A stretch of DNA of 64,000 bases from Bacillus marasmi (GTDB lineage Bacteria > Bacillota > Bacilli > Bacillales > Cytobacillaceae), in NCBI RefSeq assembly GCF_902168435.1, contig NZ_LR656165.1, forward strand, positions 359,201 through 423,200. Reading direction: 5' to 3'. Positions 16,284 to 24,640 of this stretch are shown piece after piece. The translations under genes and the position numbers were made by a program. How positions within the stretch are numbered: the first letter of the stretch is position 1; every line of letters starts with the position of its first letter. The notes under the pieces were generated by a model. It was not told the DNA's origin. It made no database searches and saw only the letters and a list, made by a program, of their open reading frames with translations.

Positions 16284-18263
16284 TCACGCCCCTTCCGCCT
16301 GCTTTACTGGCTTGAGGTTTAAGCGATGGAGGGTTGTTTTTCCTCCGATTAAGGCCACCGCGATTCCAAATACCATGATGATTCCGCCAGCCCAAATCCA
16401 GCTGACAAATGGATTTACTTTTACTAAAAATGTTGCTTTGTCACGGCTTTCCCAGGAACTTAATACGAGGTATAAATCCTCTTTCCAATTCGTTTTGATT
16501 TCTACCTCTGTTGATGGTTCTTCCCAGTTGGCAAAGAAAATCTTTTCAGGTTTGATTTTTCCGATCGATTTCCCTTGATATTTCACTGATAAATCGGCAT
16601 GAACAATATCATTACCCCTATCGGAATTCTCGGATAGACCGTTGAAAAGAAGCTCATATTCACCGATTTTGAAGCTTTCTCCTTTATTAATAGTTTTCAA
16701 CACTTCATCGGAGTATGCATGTGAGGAAATGACTCCAACTGCTAAAATCGCAATTCCGATGTGGACTAAATAGCCGCCATAGCGCCGTTGATTCTTAAAC
16801 GTCAAGCGAATGATTGCTGTGAAAAGTCCTTCTTTTGTTGCCTTTTTCCGTGCCCGAACGCCTCGGTAAAATTCCTGAATATGTGTGAGAATCATAAACA
16901 CGCAAGAGGATAGGCCGATAATCGCGAACGCTCCACTTATCCCGTAAACGACAAGTCCTAACGCAAATAGTACAGATGCAACAAGTGGTGCAAGCATATT
17001 TTTTAGGAATCGGTCTAATGCTGCTTTTTGCCAAGCGATAAGTGGACAAATCGCCATCAGAATGATTAGACCCAATAATATCGGAGCCATCACCTTATTA
17101 AAATAAGGAGCGCCAACGTTGACCTTTGTACCTGTTACCGCTTCTGAAATAAGCGGGTACATCGTGCCCCATAACACCGCAAAGGCTGCAACTATCAGAA
17201 TTAAGTTATTCAGCAAAAAGCTGCTTTCCTTTGAAAAATAAGACTGGAACGGGCTGCTTTCCCTTTTTATCAACTGGTATCGGCTCATGACGATATACAG
17301 AGATAGCAAGGTCATAAACGATAAGAAGATGATAAAGTATGTTCCAAGGTTTGTATCACTAAAGGCATGCACACTGGTTAAAATTCCGCTTCGTACTAAG
17401 AAGGTTCCAAACAGAGTTAATAAGTACGAAATGACAATCAAGCTGATGTTCCATGTACGCAGCATGTTTTTTCGCTCTTGTATCATAACTGAGTGCAAGA
17501 ACGCCGAGGCTGTTAGCCATGGTAAGAAGGAGGCATTTTCAACCGGATCCCAGGCCCAATATCCACCCCAGCCAAGCTCTAAGTAAGCCCACCAGCCACC
17601 GATGATATTACCAAGCGTTAGGAATAACCATGCTGTTAAGGTCCAGCGTCTCGTTAATTTAATCCACTCGGCATCCATTCGCTTCATGATTAAGGCAGCA
17701 ATTCCGTATGCAAATGGTACGGCAAGCCCAACATAACCTAAGTAAAGCGTCACCGGATGAAGAACCATGCCTGGATTTTGCAGCATTGGGTTTAACCCCT
17801 TGCCATCTGGTGGAATTTTATCGGTCATCTCAAACGGATTCACACTGAAGATCAAGACGATAAAGAAGAAAAGAATGTTTAGCATTAAGATGCTTGATAC
17901 ATATGGGATCATATCGTTCTTTTTCTTTGTTAATACAACCATTCCGGCATAGACTGCGAGAAGGAAAACCCACAGTAATAATGATCCTGCATTACCAGCC
18001 CAAAACGCCGTTAGCTTATAAATCATTGGTAGTTCAAGATTTGTGTAGGCTGCAACATATTTATATTGAAACTGGCTTGTTCCGAGTAGATAAAGGAGCA
18101 GGAATGCTGCGATACTCGCTACAAAGGTAACCGACAATACTCCTGCCTTGGCACTATCTAACCATTTTGGACTCTGCTTTTTTATTCCAATAAAATTGGC
18201 GATTAAAGCATATAAGGAGATGATCATTCCAAGATATAATGAAAGATTTCCTAATATATACAT
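16284..18263 (-). CDS. ccmF: CcmF/NrfE-type haem lyase subunit
   Basis: A 659-residue polytopic membrane protein with about 15 helices. The haem-handling WWD signature is WGGYWAWDPVENASFLPWL, flanked by candidate haem-ligand histidines in PGMVLHPVTLYLGY and SVHAFSD. CcmF, or its paralogue NrfE, joins haem to CXXCH/CXXCK apocytochromes on the outer membrane face. Bacillus normally uses the ResB/ResC system, so a CcmF beside nrfHA is notable; ccmABCDE are not in the window. ATG 18263 is preferred over GTG 18272. Translationally close to the CcmH-like gene. Confidence 0.92.
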   Translation of the reverse strand: MYILGNLSLYLGMIISLYALIANFIGIKKQSPKWLDSAKAGVLSVTFVASIAAFLLLYLLGTSQFQYKYVAAYTNLELPMIYKLTAFWAGNAGSLLLWVFLLAVYAGMVVLTKKKNDMIPYVSSILMLNILFFFIVLIFSVNPFEMTDKIPPDGKGLNPMLQNPGMVLHPVTLYLGYVGLAVPFAYGIAALIMKRMDAEWIKLTRRWTLTAWLFLTLGNIIGGWWAYLELGWGGYWAWDPVENASFLPWLTASAFLHSVMIQERKNMLRTWNISLIVISYLLTLFGTFLVRSGILTSVHAFSDTNLGTYFIIFLSFMTLLSLYIVMSRYQLIKRESSPFQSYFSKESSFLLNNLILIVAAFAVLWGTMYPLISEAVTGTKVNVGAPYFNKVMAPILLGLIILMAICPLIAWQKAALDRFLKNMLAPLVASVLFALGLVVYGISGAFAIIGLSSCVFMILTHIQEFYRGVRARKKATKEGLFTAIIRLTFKNQRRYGGYLVHIGIAILAVGVISSHAYSDEVLKTINKGESFKIGEYELLFNGLSENSDRGNDIVHADLSVKYQGKSIGKIKPEKIFFANWEEPSTEVEIKTNWKEDLYLVLSSWESRDKATFLVKVNPFVSWIWAGGIIMVFGIAVALIGGKTTLHRLNLKPVKQAEGA

Positions 18264-18366
18264 ACTTGGCACCTGCCTGTCGTTTTAGAGTAAATCTAAC
18301 TGAGTTATGAAGTGGACTGGACAGATTCGGGATGCTCCAAGTAATGCTTGCAATGAGTATTGGCTA

Positions 18367-19353
18367 CTATTTCGCCAGCTTTTGCAGCAGTTCTTGATAT
18401 TCTTCTTCTGTAATGCTGCCTTCGAGAAGCATACTTCTAAGACGCTTTTTCTTTTTATCAAGGTCAGCTTGTCCTACATCAACAGTTTGTTTTTGCTTTT
18501 TGTTTTTTGCATCTTTTTTGGTTTGGTTCCCTCTTTTTTTGAGGATAATGATGATCGCAGCGGCAATCACGATGCAAACGCCACTAATCACGCCGATAAT
18601 AATCCCAATCGGAAGTGTTTCATTATCCTTCGCAACACCTTTAGCTGCCGTCTGGTTACCCATTTCGTTCATAATATCCATAGTCGTTTTCGTTTCAGTG
18701 CGATCATACTTTAAGGTGTATTCCTTCACATCACCAGGCTTCATTCCCTGGTACTGGTACATAAACATGTTCATTCCATAACCATTTTCTTGATGAGATT
18801 CCGCAGCTGGAGTTAGGCTAAAGCTCTCCGTCTTTAATGGCTCTAAGAATAAAACGCGAACCATTCCAATGTCAGCAAAGCTTTCAAATTTGTAGCTCAA
18901 CGTATGATTGTCTTTGTTAACCTTAATGTCGTTTGTGTAATACTCGATTACAAATTTATATAGCTCACCTGGTTGAACCTCTTCAGTTGTTGTCCAGGCA
19001 ATTGTGCCTTTGTTTTTATCAATTTCGTATTCAATTTCATACATATTGGTTTGATCACGGTTATAATCCGCTACATAACCAATTTTGAAATCCTTCGCTT
19101 TTAGTGGTAGCGGAATTTCAATTTGTCCTTTTTGTGGCTTGTCGCTGTTATTGATCAATGTTCCATGTAATCCTACTAATAGCGGCGATTGATCCATCTT
19201 TTTATCTTCTGGATGGAAGGAATACTCTGGCATCACTTGAATCGAGAGCTCTTCCATTTTTAGTACTGGTTCGTTTGTATTGGCAAAAGCAATGTTTGGG
19301 AGAATGAGCATTAAACAGGTTATAACTAATAAAGCAACCTTTTGTTTTCGCAT
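18367..19353 (-). CDS. Unrecognised secreted-domain membrane protein, first gene of the nrf/ccm operon
   Basis: A 328-residue protein that I do not recognise. It has a signal peptide ending near AFA-NT (about residue 24), an extracytoplasmic domain of about 220 residues rich in beta-strand-like segments (for example GQIEIPLPLKAKDFKIGYV), one transmembrane helix (about 255-277), and a basic cytoplasmic tail. The tail ends in a SHOCT-like motif, KKRLRSMLLEGSITEEEYQELLQKL. ATG 19353 follows AGGAAG by 6 nt. Its place at the head of the operon suggests a role in cytochrome assembly or sensing, but no catalytic residues stand out. Confidence 0.75.
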   Translation of the reverse strand: MRKQKVALLVITCLMLILPNIAFANTNEPVLKMEELSIQVMPEYSFHPEDKKMDQSPLLVGLHGTLINNSDKPQKGQIEIPLPLKAKDFKIGYVADYNRDQTNMYEIEYEIDKNKGTIAWTTTEEVQPGELYKFVIEYYTNDIKVNKDNHTLSYKFESFADIGMVRVLFLEPLKTESFSLTPAAESHQENGYGMNMFMYQYQGMKPGDVKEYTLKYDRTETKTTMDIMNEMGNQTAAKGVAKDNETLPIGIIIGVISGVCIVIAAAIIIILKKRGNQTKKDAKNKKQKQTVDVGQADLDKKKKRLRSMLLEGSITEEEYQELLQKLAK

Positions 19354-19435
19354 CGTTGTCTTCCTTTCTGAACAGACGTTGTCGGTCATTTATTTAATGA
19401 TTATGTTCTTGTCCATCATTATTTTTACTTGGTTC

Positions 19436-19451
19436 AAACAGTGAACTGTTT
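19436..19451. promoter_or_regulatory. Perfect inverted repeat in the nrf operon leader
   Basis: AAACAGTGAACTGTTT is a 7-bp inverted repeat with a 2-bp centre. It lies just downstream of the inferred transcription start near 19,459 and could be an operator or a 5' hairpin. Confidence 0.5.
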
Positions 19452-19458
19452 TTTAGTT

Positions 19459-19508
19459 CTACCTTATTTAACGATTTTTCAAGTTCTCCATCTGTGACGT
19501 ACTTCACA
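19459..19508 (-). promoter_or_regulatory. Fnr-type site and promoter of the nrf/ccm operon
   Basis: TGTGACGTACTTCACA (19,493-19,508) is a perfect TGTGA-N6-TCACA palindrome, the Fnr/CRP-family consensus. Reading the minus strand, TTAAAT at 19,471-19,466 is a plausible -10, giving a start near 19,459. The box centre (19,500.5) then lies at about -41.5, the normal position for Fnr activation. A Rex site would need TTGTGAA-N4-TTCACAA, which fits less well. Confidence 0.7.
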
Positions 19509-19644
19509 CATTTTTTTCAAGTTCGTTACTACTTTGTGAACACGAATTAACACTGTTGTTGTAGTGTTTTCTGAGTTGTCGTTTCGTTGGGCTCATATCT
19601 ATTCACTCATCCAATTCACTTATCAATTTTAATTGCTGTATTTT

Positions 19645-19975
19645 GAACTCATGGAAGGCTCATGAGGTCATTTCTTCAAATTTCTTGGTCCGTTTTGAAC
19701 TCATGAAAGGCTCATGAGTTCATTTCTTCAAATTTCTTGGTCCGTTTTGAACTCATGAAAGGCTCATGAGGTCATTTTTTCAAATTTCTCGGCACGTTTT
19801 GAACTCATGAAAGGCTCATGAGGTCATTTCTTCAAATTTCTCGGCACGTTTTGAACTCATGAAAGGCTCATGGGGTCATTTCTTCAATTTTCTCGGCATG
19901 TTTTGAACTCATGGATGGCTCATGAGGTCATTTCTTCAAATTCCTTGGTCCGTTTTGAACTCATGATTGAAATAG
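19645..19975. repeat. Tandem hairpin array B, 7 units of exactly 52 bp
   Basis: GAACTCATG starts at 19645, 19697, 19749, 19801, 19853, 19905 and 19957. Units carry CTCATGA-AAGGC-TCATGAG, a 7-bp inverted repeat with a 5-nt loop, then TTTC and TTCAAATTTCT. It lies upstream of the nrf/ccm promoter, behind the 59-residue gene, in a 678-bp gap. Confidence 0.95.
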
Positions 19976-19992
19976 ATATGGCCCATTCCACA

Positions 19993-20019
19993 ATAAAAGC
20001 CTCACCATTTAGATGAGGC
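19993..20019 (-). terminator. Rho-independent terminator
   Basis: Minus-strand GCCTCA / TGAGGC hairpin with a 9-nt loop, followed by TTTTATT, 13 bp past the stop of the 59-residue gene. Confidence 0.7.
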
Positions 20020-20031
20020 CGTTAACAGTTC

Positions 20032-20211
20032 CTATCGTGATTGCTTCGGTTCGGGGTGGAATTTTGATTTTACGGGTTGCCCACCGGATTTTTCGTATTT
20101 TTTCTTTGATTCCTTAACGGGGTCGTAGTCAGTTCCAAGCTCTAGATCCTGATTATTTATACCATTTCGTGTTTTTTGTTCTGGGTTATTTTGTTTAGAA
20201 CGCTTTTTCAT
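20032..20211 (-). CDS. Small basic hydrophilic protein, unknown
   Basis: A 59-residue, highly charged protein beginning MKKRSKQNNPEQKTRNGINN with a Pro/Lys-rich tail (HPEPKQSR) and no hydrophobic segment. I do not recognise it. ATG 20211 follows GGGGAGTG by 7 nt, and that RBS overlaps the ytzC stop codon, so the two genes form one transcript ended by the hairpin at 19,993-20,019. Composition recalls small spore-core proteins, but that is only a resemblance. Confidence 0.6.
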   Translation of the reverse strand: MKKRSKQNNPEQKTRNGINNQDLELGTDYDPVKESKKKYEKSGGQPVKSKFHPEPKQSR

Positions 20212-20218
20212 TCTTTTT

Positions 20219-20491
20219 TCACTCCCCAAAATGATCGAGTAAGGTCATTGAATTTTGAAGCTGTTGAATTTGCAGCCTCATCCGATGGAGCTCGTCACGT
20301 TGCTGCCCATTGGCGCTTCTTGCCATATCAGCCAATTCATTATAAGCTCCCTCTAGTCTTTGCATGGCATCAGTATAGCTGTCGTTATGATAATGATTTT
20401 GCTTGCTTGCTACACTGTATTGGTCCTCTGCATATTTAATGACTTCTTCACATTTATGAATAAATTCATCCATTGATTGACGAGTAGCCAT
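20219..20491 (-). CDS. ytzC: YtzC-family protein (DUF2524)
   Basis: A 90-residue, all-helical cytoplasmic protein starting MATRQSMDEFIHKCEEVIKY, matching B. subtilis YtzC (DUF2524). The function is unknown. ATG 20491 is chosen because GGGGG lies upstream at the right distance; the frame extends nine codons further without support. It is divergent from ytqA across about 200 bp, as in B. subtilis, and coupled to the 59-residue gene downstream. Confidence 0.78.
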   Translation of the reverse strand: MATRQSMDEFIHKCEEVIKYAEDQYSVASKQNHYHNDSYTDAMQRLEGAYNELADMARSANGQQRDELHRMRLQIQQLQNSMTLLDHFGE

Positions 20492-20688
20492 TGGCTTTCC
20501 CCCTTTTATTATCCTCACGAAGCAATTGCTTCTTTAATTATTTTGTTCACAAATCGATATCCTAACACGAAAGAAAGCGTTCAATTCCTTCCAATTCAAA
20601 CAACGGCTTGGATAACTCTCGTTCTTCGTGATACAATCTTTTTTGAATCAATTCGAACAAAGCAAGTTTAATAAAGGAGGAATCTGAA

Positions 20689-21633
20689 ATGATTCAGACA
20701 AACCCCTTTCCATATGCAACGGACGCTAAACGTTACCATACATGGAATTACCATTTACGGCAAACCTTCGGACATAAGGTTTTTAAAATCGCCCTTGATG
20801 GTGGCTTCGATTGTCCTAATCGGGATGGCACTGTAGCCCATGGCGGCTGCACCTTCTGTAGCGCGGCGGGCTCAGGTGATTATGCCGGCAATCGTGCCGA
20901 AGACCTCGATGTTCAATTTGCAAAAATTAAAACAAAAATGCACGAAAAGTGGAAAGACGGCAAATACATGGCCTATTTTCAAGCCTTTACAAACACCCAT
21001 GCTCCGGTTGAGGTATTGAAGGAAAAATTCGAAAAGGTTTTACAACAGGAAGGTGTTGTCGGGCTTTCAATTGCTACAAGACCTGATTGCTTACCTGACG
21101 ATGTTGTGGAATATTTGGCTGATTTGAATAAAAGAACGTACTTATGGGTTGAAATCGGGTTGCAAACTGTTCATGAACGAACAGCACTACTCATCAATCG
21201 AGCCCATGATTTCCAGACATATGTTGAAGGGGTAAATAAACTCCGAAAGCACGGGATTCGTGTTTGCAGCCACATCATTAATGGTCTGCCACTTGAAACA
21301 CCACAAATGATGATGGAAACGGCACAAGCTGTAGCTAATCTAGATGTGCAAGGAATTAAAATTCACCTGCTCCATTTACTAAAAGGAACACCGATGGTCA
21401 AGCAATACGAAAAAGGGATGCTTGAATTTCTAACATTCGATGATTATGTGAAATTAGTATGTGATCAATTAGAAATTTTACCCCCAGAAATGATCATCCA
21501 CCGCATTACTGGAGATGGACCGATTGATTTAATGATTGGACCAATGTGGAGCGTCAATAAGTGGGAAGTATTAAATGCCATTGATACCGAATTGCTACGC
21601 CGCAACAGCTGGCAAGGTAAATTTTATCAATAA
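20689..21633 (+). CDS. ytqA: Radical SAM protein of the YtqA family
   Basis: A 314-residue radical SAM enzyme. The iron-sulphur cysteines are in FDCPNRDGTVAHGGCTFC near residues 40-60, and the SAM-binding core follows (GLSIATRPDCL, YLWVEIGLQT, GLPLETPQMM). The family (TIGR01212) is Elp3-like in its N-terminal half but lacks the acetyltransferase domain. YtqA has been linked to tRNA or rRNA modification; the substrate cannot be read from sequence. GGAGG precedes the ATG by 8 nt. Followed by ytqB after a repeat-filled gap. Confidence 0.85.
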   Translation: MIQTNPFPYATDAKRYHTWNYHLRQTFGHKVFKIALDGGFDCPNRDGTVAHGGCTFCSAAGSGDYAGNRAEDLDVQFAKIKTKMHEKWKDGKYMAYFQAFTNTHAPVEVLKEKFEKVLQQEGVVGLSIATRPDCLPDDVVEYLADLNKRTYLWVEIGLQTVHERTALLINRAHDFQTYVEGVNKLRKHGIRVCSHIINGLPLETPQMMMETAQAVANLDVQGIKIHLLHLLKGTPMVKQYEKGMLEFLTFDDYVKLVCDQLEILPPEMIIHRITGDGPIDLMIGPMWSVNKWEVLNAIDTELLRRNSWQGKFYQ

Positions 21634-21636
21634 AAG

Positions 21637-21868
21637 CGGAAGCGCCTTGCTCAGGGGCGACAGGAAAGGTCCGCCCTGCAGGAAATCCTGATTTCCGGAA
21701 GGGATTGTAGGAAAAGTGAAAGTGGCTCGTTCAGGAGCGACGTGCGTAAGACGAATCACGCAAGAGATGATAATCTCTGGAGGGATTTGGCTTATGTACT
21801 CAGCTCCTAGCCACTTTCACTAGACAAACTTGTGACCCCGAGCCCCTAGGCCGCTTGCGCTAGACAAT
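21637..21868. repeat. Dispersed repeat cluster between ytqA and ytqB
   Basis: Two or more diverged members of the AAGCG...CTAGACAA family: AAAAGCGGAAGCGCCTTG at 21,634, AAGTGAAAGTGGCTCGTTCA at 21,715, CACTAGACAA near 21,820 and CGCTAGACAATAAT near 21,858. It fills almost the whole 299-bp gap. Confidence 0.6.
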
Positions 21869-21932
21869 AATCTTAATTCAGAATTACTTACTTTCTTTAC
21901 CGATAAGGAAAGAATTAAGGGAGAGTAACGAA

Positions 21933-22505
21933 ATGAAGCTTGAACGGATATTACCCTTTGCCCGTCATCTATTGGAACAAGCAGTTGGTCACGGTGACAT
22001 CGCCGTCGATGGAACGCTTGGCAACGGACATGACACAAAATTTTTAGCTGAGCTCGTCGGTGATACAGGAATGGTGTTTGGATTCGATATCCAAAAGGAA
22101 GCGCTTGAGGCTACCACCGCTCGATTACAAGAGAGTAACCTCCATGAACGAGTGATGCTGTTTCATAAAGGTCACGAAGAAACTCTTCAATCTATTCCAC
22201 CACATTATCACGGCCAGGTTCGTGGGGCGATTTTTAATCTTGGCTATTTACCTGGTGGAGATAAATCGATAGTGACGACCGCGGCTACAACAATTGCTGC
22301 CGTTGAACAGCTGCTTGACATCATGGCTCCTGAAGGGATTATCGTCCTTGTGATATATCAAGGGCACGAAGAAGGTGCGCTAGAACGGGATGAATTGCTT
22401 CAATACGTGAAAGGGATTGATCAACAGCAAGCCCACGTGTTGCAATACCAATTCATTAACCAAGTGAACAATCCTCCGTTTATTATTGCCATTGAAAAAA
22501 GATAA
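21933..22505 (+). CDS. ytqB: YtqB-type class I SAM methyltransferase
   Basis: A 190-residue methyltransferase of the rRNA_methylase family (PF06962). Motif I is AVDGTLGNGHDTKFLAELVG and the acidic ribose-binding residue is in VFGFDIQKEAL. The later GAIFNLGYLPGGDK is the catalytic-pocket region. B. subtilis YtqB binds SAM; a role in tRNA wobble-uridine methylation (MnmM) has been reported for this family, so that is the likeliest job. GGAGA precedes the ATG. It partners the upstream ytqA gene. Confidence 0.85.
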   Translation: MKLERILPFARHLLEQAVGHGDIAVDGTLGNGHDTKFLAELVGDTGMVFGFDIQKEALEATTARLQESNLHERVMLFHKGHEETLQSIPPHYHGQVRGAIFNLGYLPGGDKSIVTTAATTIAAVEQLLDIMAPEGIIVLVIYQGHEEGALERDELLQYVKGIDQQQAHVLQYQFINQVNNPPFIIAIEKR

Positions 22506-22506
22506 G

Positions 22507-22536
22507 AAAAGCGCAAGGCGCCTGAGCTAGACAATA
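22507..22536. repeat. Remnant of the CTAGAC-family repeat
   Basis: AAAGCGCAAGGCGCCTGAGC followed by TAGACAATAA directly after the ytqB stop, matching the ends of the larger copies. Confidence 0.5.
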
Positions 22537-22540
22537 AAAT

Positions 22541-22580
22541 AGGCTTATGCTAATGGGATACACCCACGCATAAGCCTTTT
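22541..22580. terminator. Bidirectional terminator
   Basis: AGGCTTATGC / GCATAAGCCT stem with T-run TTTT on the plus side, between convergent ytqB and ytpB. Confidence 0.75.
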
Positions 22581-23681
22581 TCACATAAAGGACCTTAGTA
22601 TTGCTGTTGGTTTCCATTTTTCAACCCTTCGAAAAATCAAGCCATTAACGTAGAAGAAATAACTTACTCCCCCACCGGCTCGGATAATCTCTTTCGCCAA
22701 CTTTTGAACCCCTTTTTGCTTTGAAACCTTTTCATCAGATAAATACATGCCGAGCAAGCCGCGATTAATTAACTGATGAAACCGTTGATTCGGAAGCTTT
22801 ACAGTGTGCCTGTCAGCTTCCAGCAAGAAATGCTTTAATCGATTAAACAAGCTTTGATTATTTTCATAGTAAAAACAAAAATTTAAATCGCCACCTTCGC
22901 GATCTTCTTCTTGGTCAATAAAATAATCGAGCAAAATATGCAGGCCTTGAATGTATGGAAAATAGCCATTGCGAATTTTTTCCGCATGAGATGATTCAAA
23001 ATCATCGCGCAGTCCGTAGGAAATTAAACAAAAAATTCCTAGCGTTGAGCCGGTACAAGCAGAAAATTCATACCATTCCATATTCGGAACATAGTTTTGA
23101 TAGCGCTGAAACCAATTCTTAAGGCGCGGAATTCGTTCTGCGACCTCAACATGCTTATGAATTTGCAAATCACAATAGTACTCACATAGCTCCAGTAAAT
23201 AATTTTTGATTTTTTCATAATGAGCTAATTCCTGTAAAATACTTCGACACACAGCAGCTAATTCTTCCAAATAACCGCCATCATCTTGGTCGCTTCGATA
23301 ACGATAATAGTTTCTAGGCTCCGGATTTAACATAAGTGCATCCTTCATTGATTCATGTAACGCAGCAAAATCCAACGGGTCAAGCGATGTACTTCGATCA
23401 CAAAGATTATCTAAATAATCACTAATTGTTTGGTATGCGACGATAAAACGAATGGCTTTATCGCGATTACGTGACGCTAGCAGTGAAAAAATCGCTCCAC
23501 CTTGGCAATGAAATGTTTTGGATTCAATGCTGGCCAATGCTTGCTTACGAAGCTCTGGATTCGGAATTTCCTCGGCTCGTTTTTTCCAATAATTCAATTG
23601 CTGCTGAACCATCGGAAAAACTCTCCAGTAGACTTTAGACATCAAGCTGATTGGCTGTGTTGGAATCTTCATTGACCTCAT
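22581..23681 (-). CDS. ytpB: Tetraprenyl-beta-curcumene synthase (YtpB)
   Basis: A 366-residue protein of the DUF2600/YtpB family. It has the unusual Asp-rich motifs DYLDNLCDR (about residue 90) and DYFIDQEEDREGGD rather than classical DDxxD motifs. YtpB cyclises C35 heptaprenyl diphosphate to tetraprenyl-beta-curcumene, the first step of C35 terpenoids (sesquarterpenes/baciterpenols) found in spores. ATG 23681 lies 6 nt after GGAGG. It overlaps the 3' end of ytpA by 47 nt in another frame, so the two are probably translationally coupled. Confidence 0.88.
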   Translation of the reverse strand: MRSMKIPTQPISLMSKVYWRVFPMVQQQLNYWKKRAEEIPNPELRKQALASIESKTFHCQGGAIFSLLASRNRDKAIRFIVAYQTISDYLDNLCDRSTSLDPLDFAALHESMKDALMLNPEPRNYYRYRSDQDDGGYLEELAAVCRSILQELAHYEKIKNYLLELCEYYCDLQIHKHVEVAERIPRLKNWFQRYQNYVPNMEWYEFSACTGSTLGIFCLISYGLRDDFESSHAEKIRNGYFPYIQGLHILLDYFIDQEEDREGGDLNFCFYYENNQSLFNRLKHFLLEADRHTVKLPNQRFHQLINRGLLGMYLSDEKVSKQKGVQKLAKEIIRAGGGVSYFFYVNGLIFRRVEKWKPTAILRSFM

Positions 23682-24495
23682 CAATGTCCTCCTTTATATA
23701 ATAGCCAATCACTTTTAACTGACTATTAACAAAATCCTTCGCATATTCAAAAACATCCTCACGCTCAGGCTCGTTAAAGATTTCATGATAGCATTGATTC
23801 CATTCCTTAAACCGCTTTTCTGAAAGCGGCACCTGATTAAACCATTCACGTACACTTTGCTTGTTAACAATTTTATCATCGCCCCCCTGCATCACCAGCA
23901 TTGGGACATCGGGCAATTTTTTGATATTCGTATATGCGAGCTTCATCGCCTCGACGAGCTCCCGATACCAACGGACTGACACCTTTGTGACGTATAAGGT
24001 ATCGTTTAAATCCGCGTCGCGAACATCCTGATTTCTTGTGGCGAGTTCAACTGTGATACCTGAATTCATCCTCAGTTCGGGATAGATGACGTTCATGGCA
24101 ACCCCCAGAGCATTTAACCATTTTGGAGGATAGTTCACCAGTCCGAAGCAAGGCGAGGAAAGAATCACCCCAGCAACCTTCAAGTGTTCCTCCTGAAGCA
24201 AGCGCACGGCAATCAAGCCTCCCATACTGTGTCCAAGTATAAATACCGGTAGCTCAAATTGATAGGCGGCTTGAATCCAATCCTTTACCTCTATTATATA
24301 ATCGTCAAACAATTCAATATGACCTCTTCTTGACCTGGTCGTCATCCCCTGTCCAGGCAGGTCTCCCATGATGACATGAAATCCAGAAGAACGCCACATT
24401 TGAATGAGCCACCCGTAGCGACGGTGATGCTCCATAGCTCCGTGAATCATCACGATGACTGCCTTTGCTTCTCCCTCTGCTTCCCATTTCCACAT
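23635..24495 (-). CDS. ytpA: Alpha/beta hydrolase, lysophospholipase-like (YtpA)
   Basis: A 286-residue serine hydrolase. The nucleophile elbow is FILGHSMGG (about residue 90), the oxyanion region VIVMIHGAMEHH, the acid is in MQGGDDKIV and the His in CYHEIFNEPE. The monoacylglycerol lipase/lysophospholipase fold matches YtpA, linked in B. subtilis to the phospholipid antibiotic bacilysocin. GGAGG precedes the ATG. The C-terminal tail (about 35 residues beyond the fold) is acidic and its codons overlap the start of ytpB. Confidence 0.85.
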   Translation of the reverse strand: MWKWEAEGEAKAVIVMIHGAMEHHRRYGWLIQMWRSSGFHVIMGDLPGQGMTTRSRRGHIELFDDYIIEVKDWIQAAYQFELPVFILGHSMGGLIAVRLLQEEHLKVAGVILSSPCFGLVNYPPKWLNALGVAMNVIYPELRMNSGITVELATRNQDVRDADLNDTLYVTKVSVRWYRELVEAMKLAYTNIKKLPDVPMLVMQGGDDKIVNKQSVREWFNQVPLSEKRFKEWNQCYHEIFNEPEREDVFEYAKDFVNSQLKVIGYYIKEDIDEVNEDSNTANQLDV

Positions 24496-24640
24496 ATATA
24501 TATCCTCCGTTTTAACAAAAAATACCCTTTACCCTCTATGTCAATCGACATTTTTTTGAATATTCAAGTAAAAACCTTTGACAAACTGCCCAATGATTTG
24601 GCTAAATTTAATATAAACAGTCGAAAAAGGAGAGTAATTT

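Noticed and set aside
19493-19508. Rex operator
   Set aside because: Rex needs TTGTGAA-N4-TTCACAA; the left half here is CTGTGAC, so the Fnr-type TGTGA-N6-TCACA reading fits better, although Rex is not excluded.
12446-19508. Nrf/ccm cluster as a recent mobile island
   Set aside because: No integrase, transposase, direct repeats or clear composition shift at the borders; it is accessory, but recent transfer is not shown.
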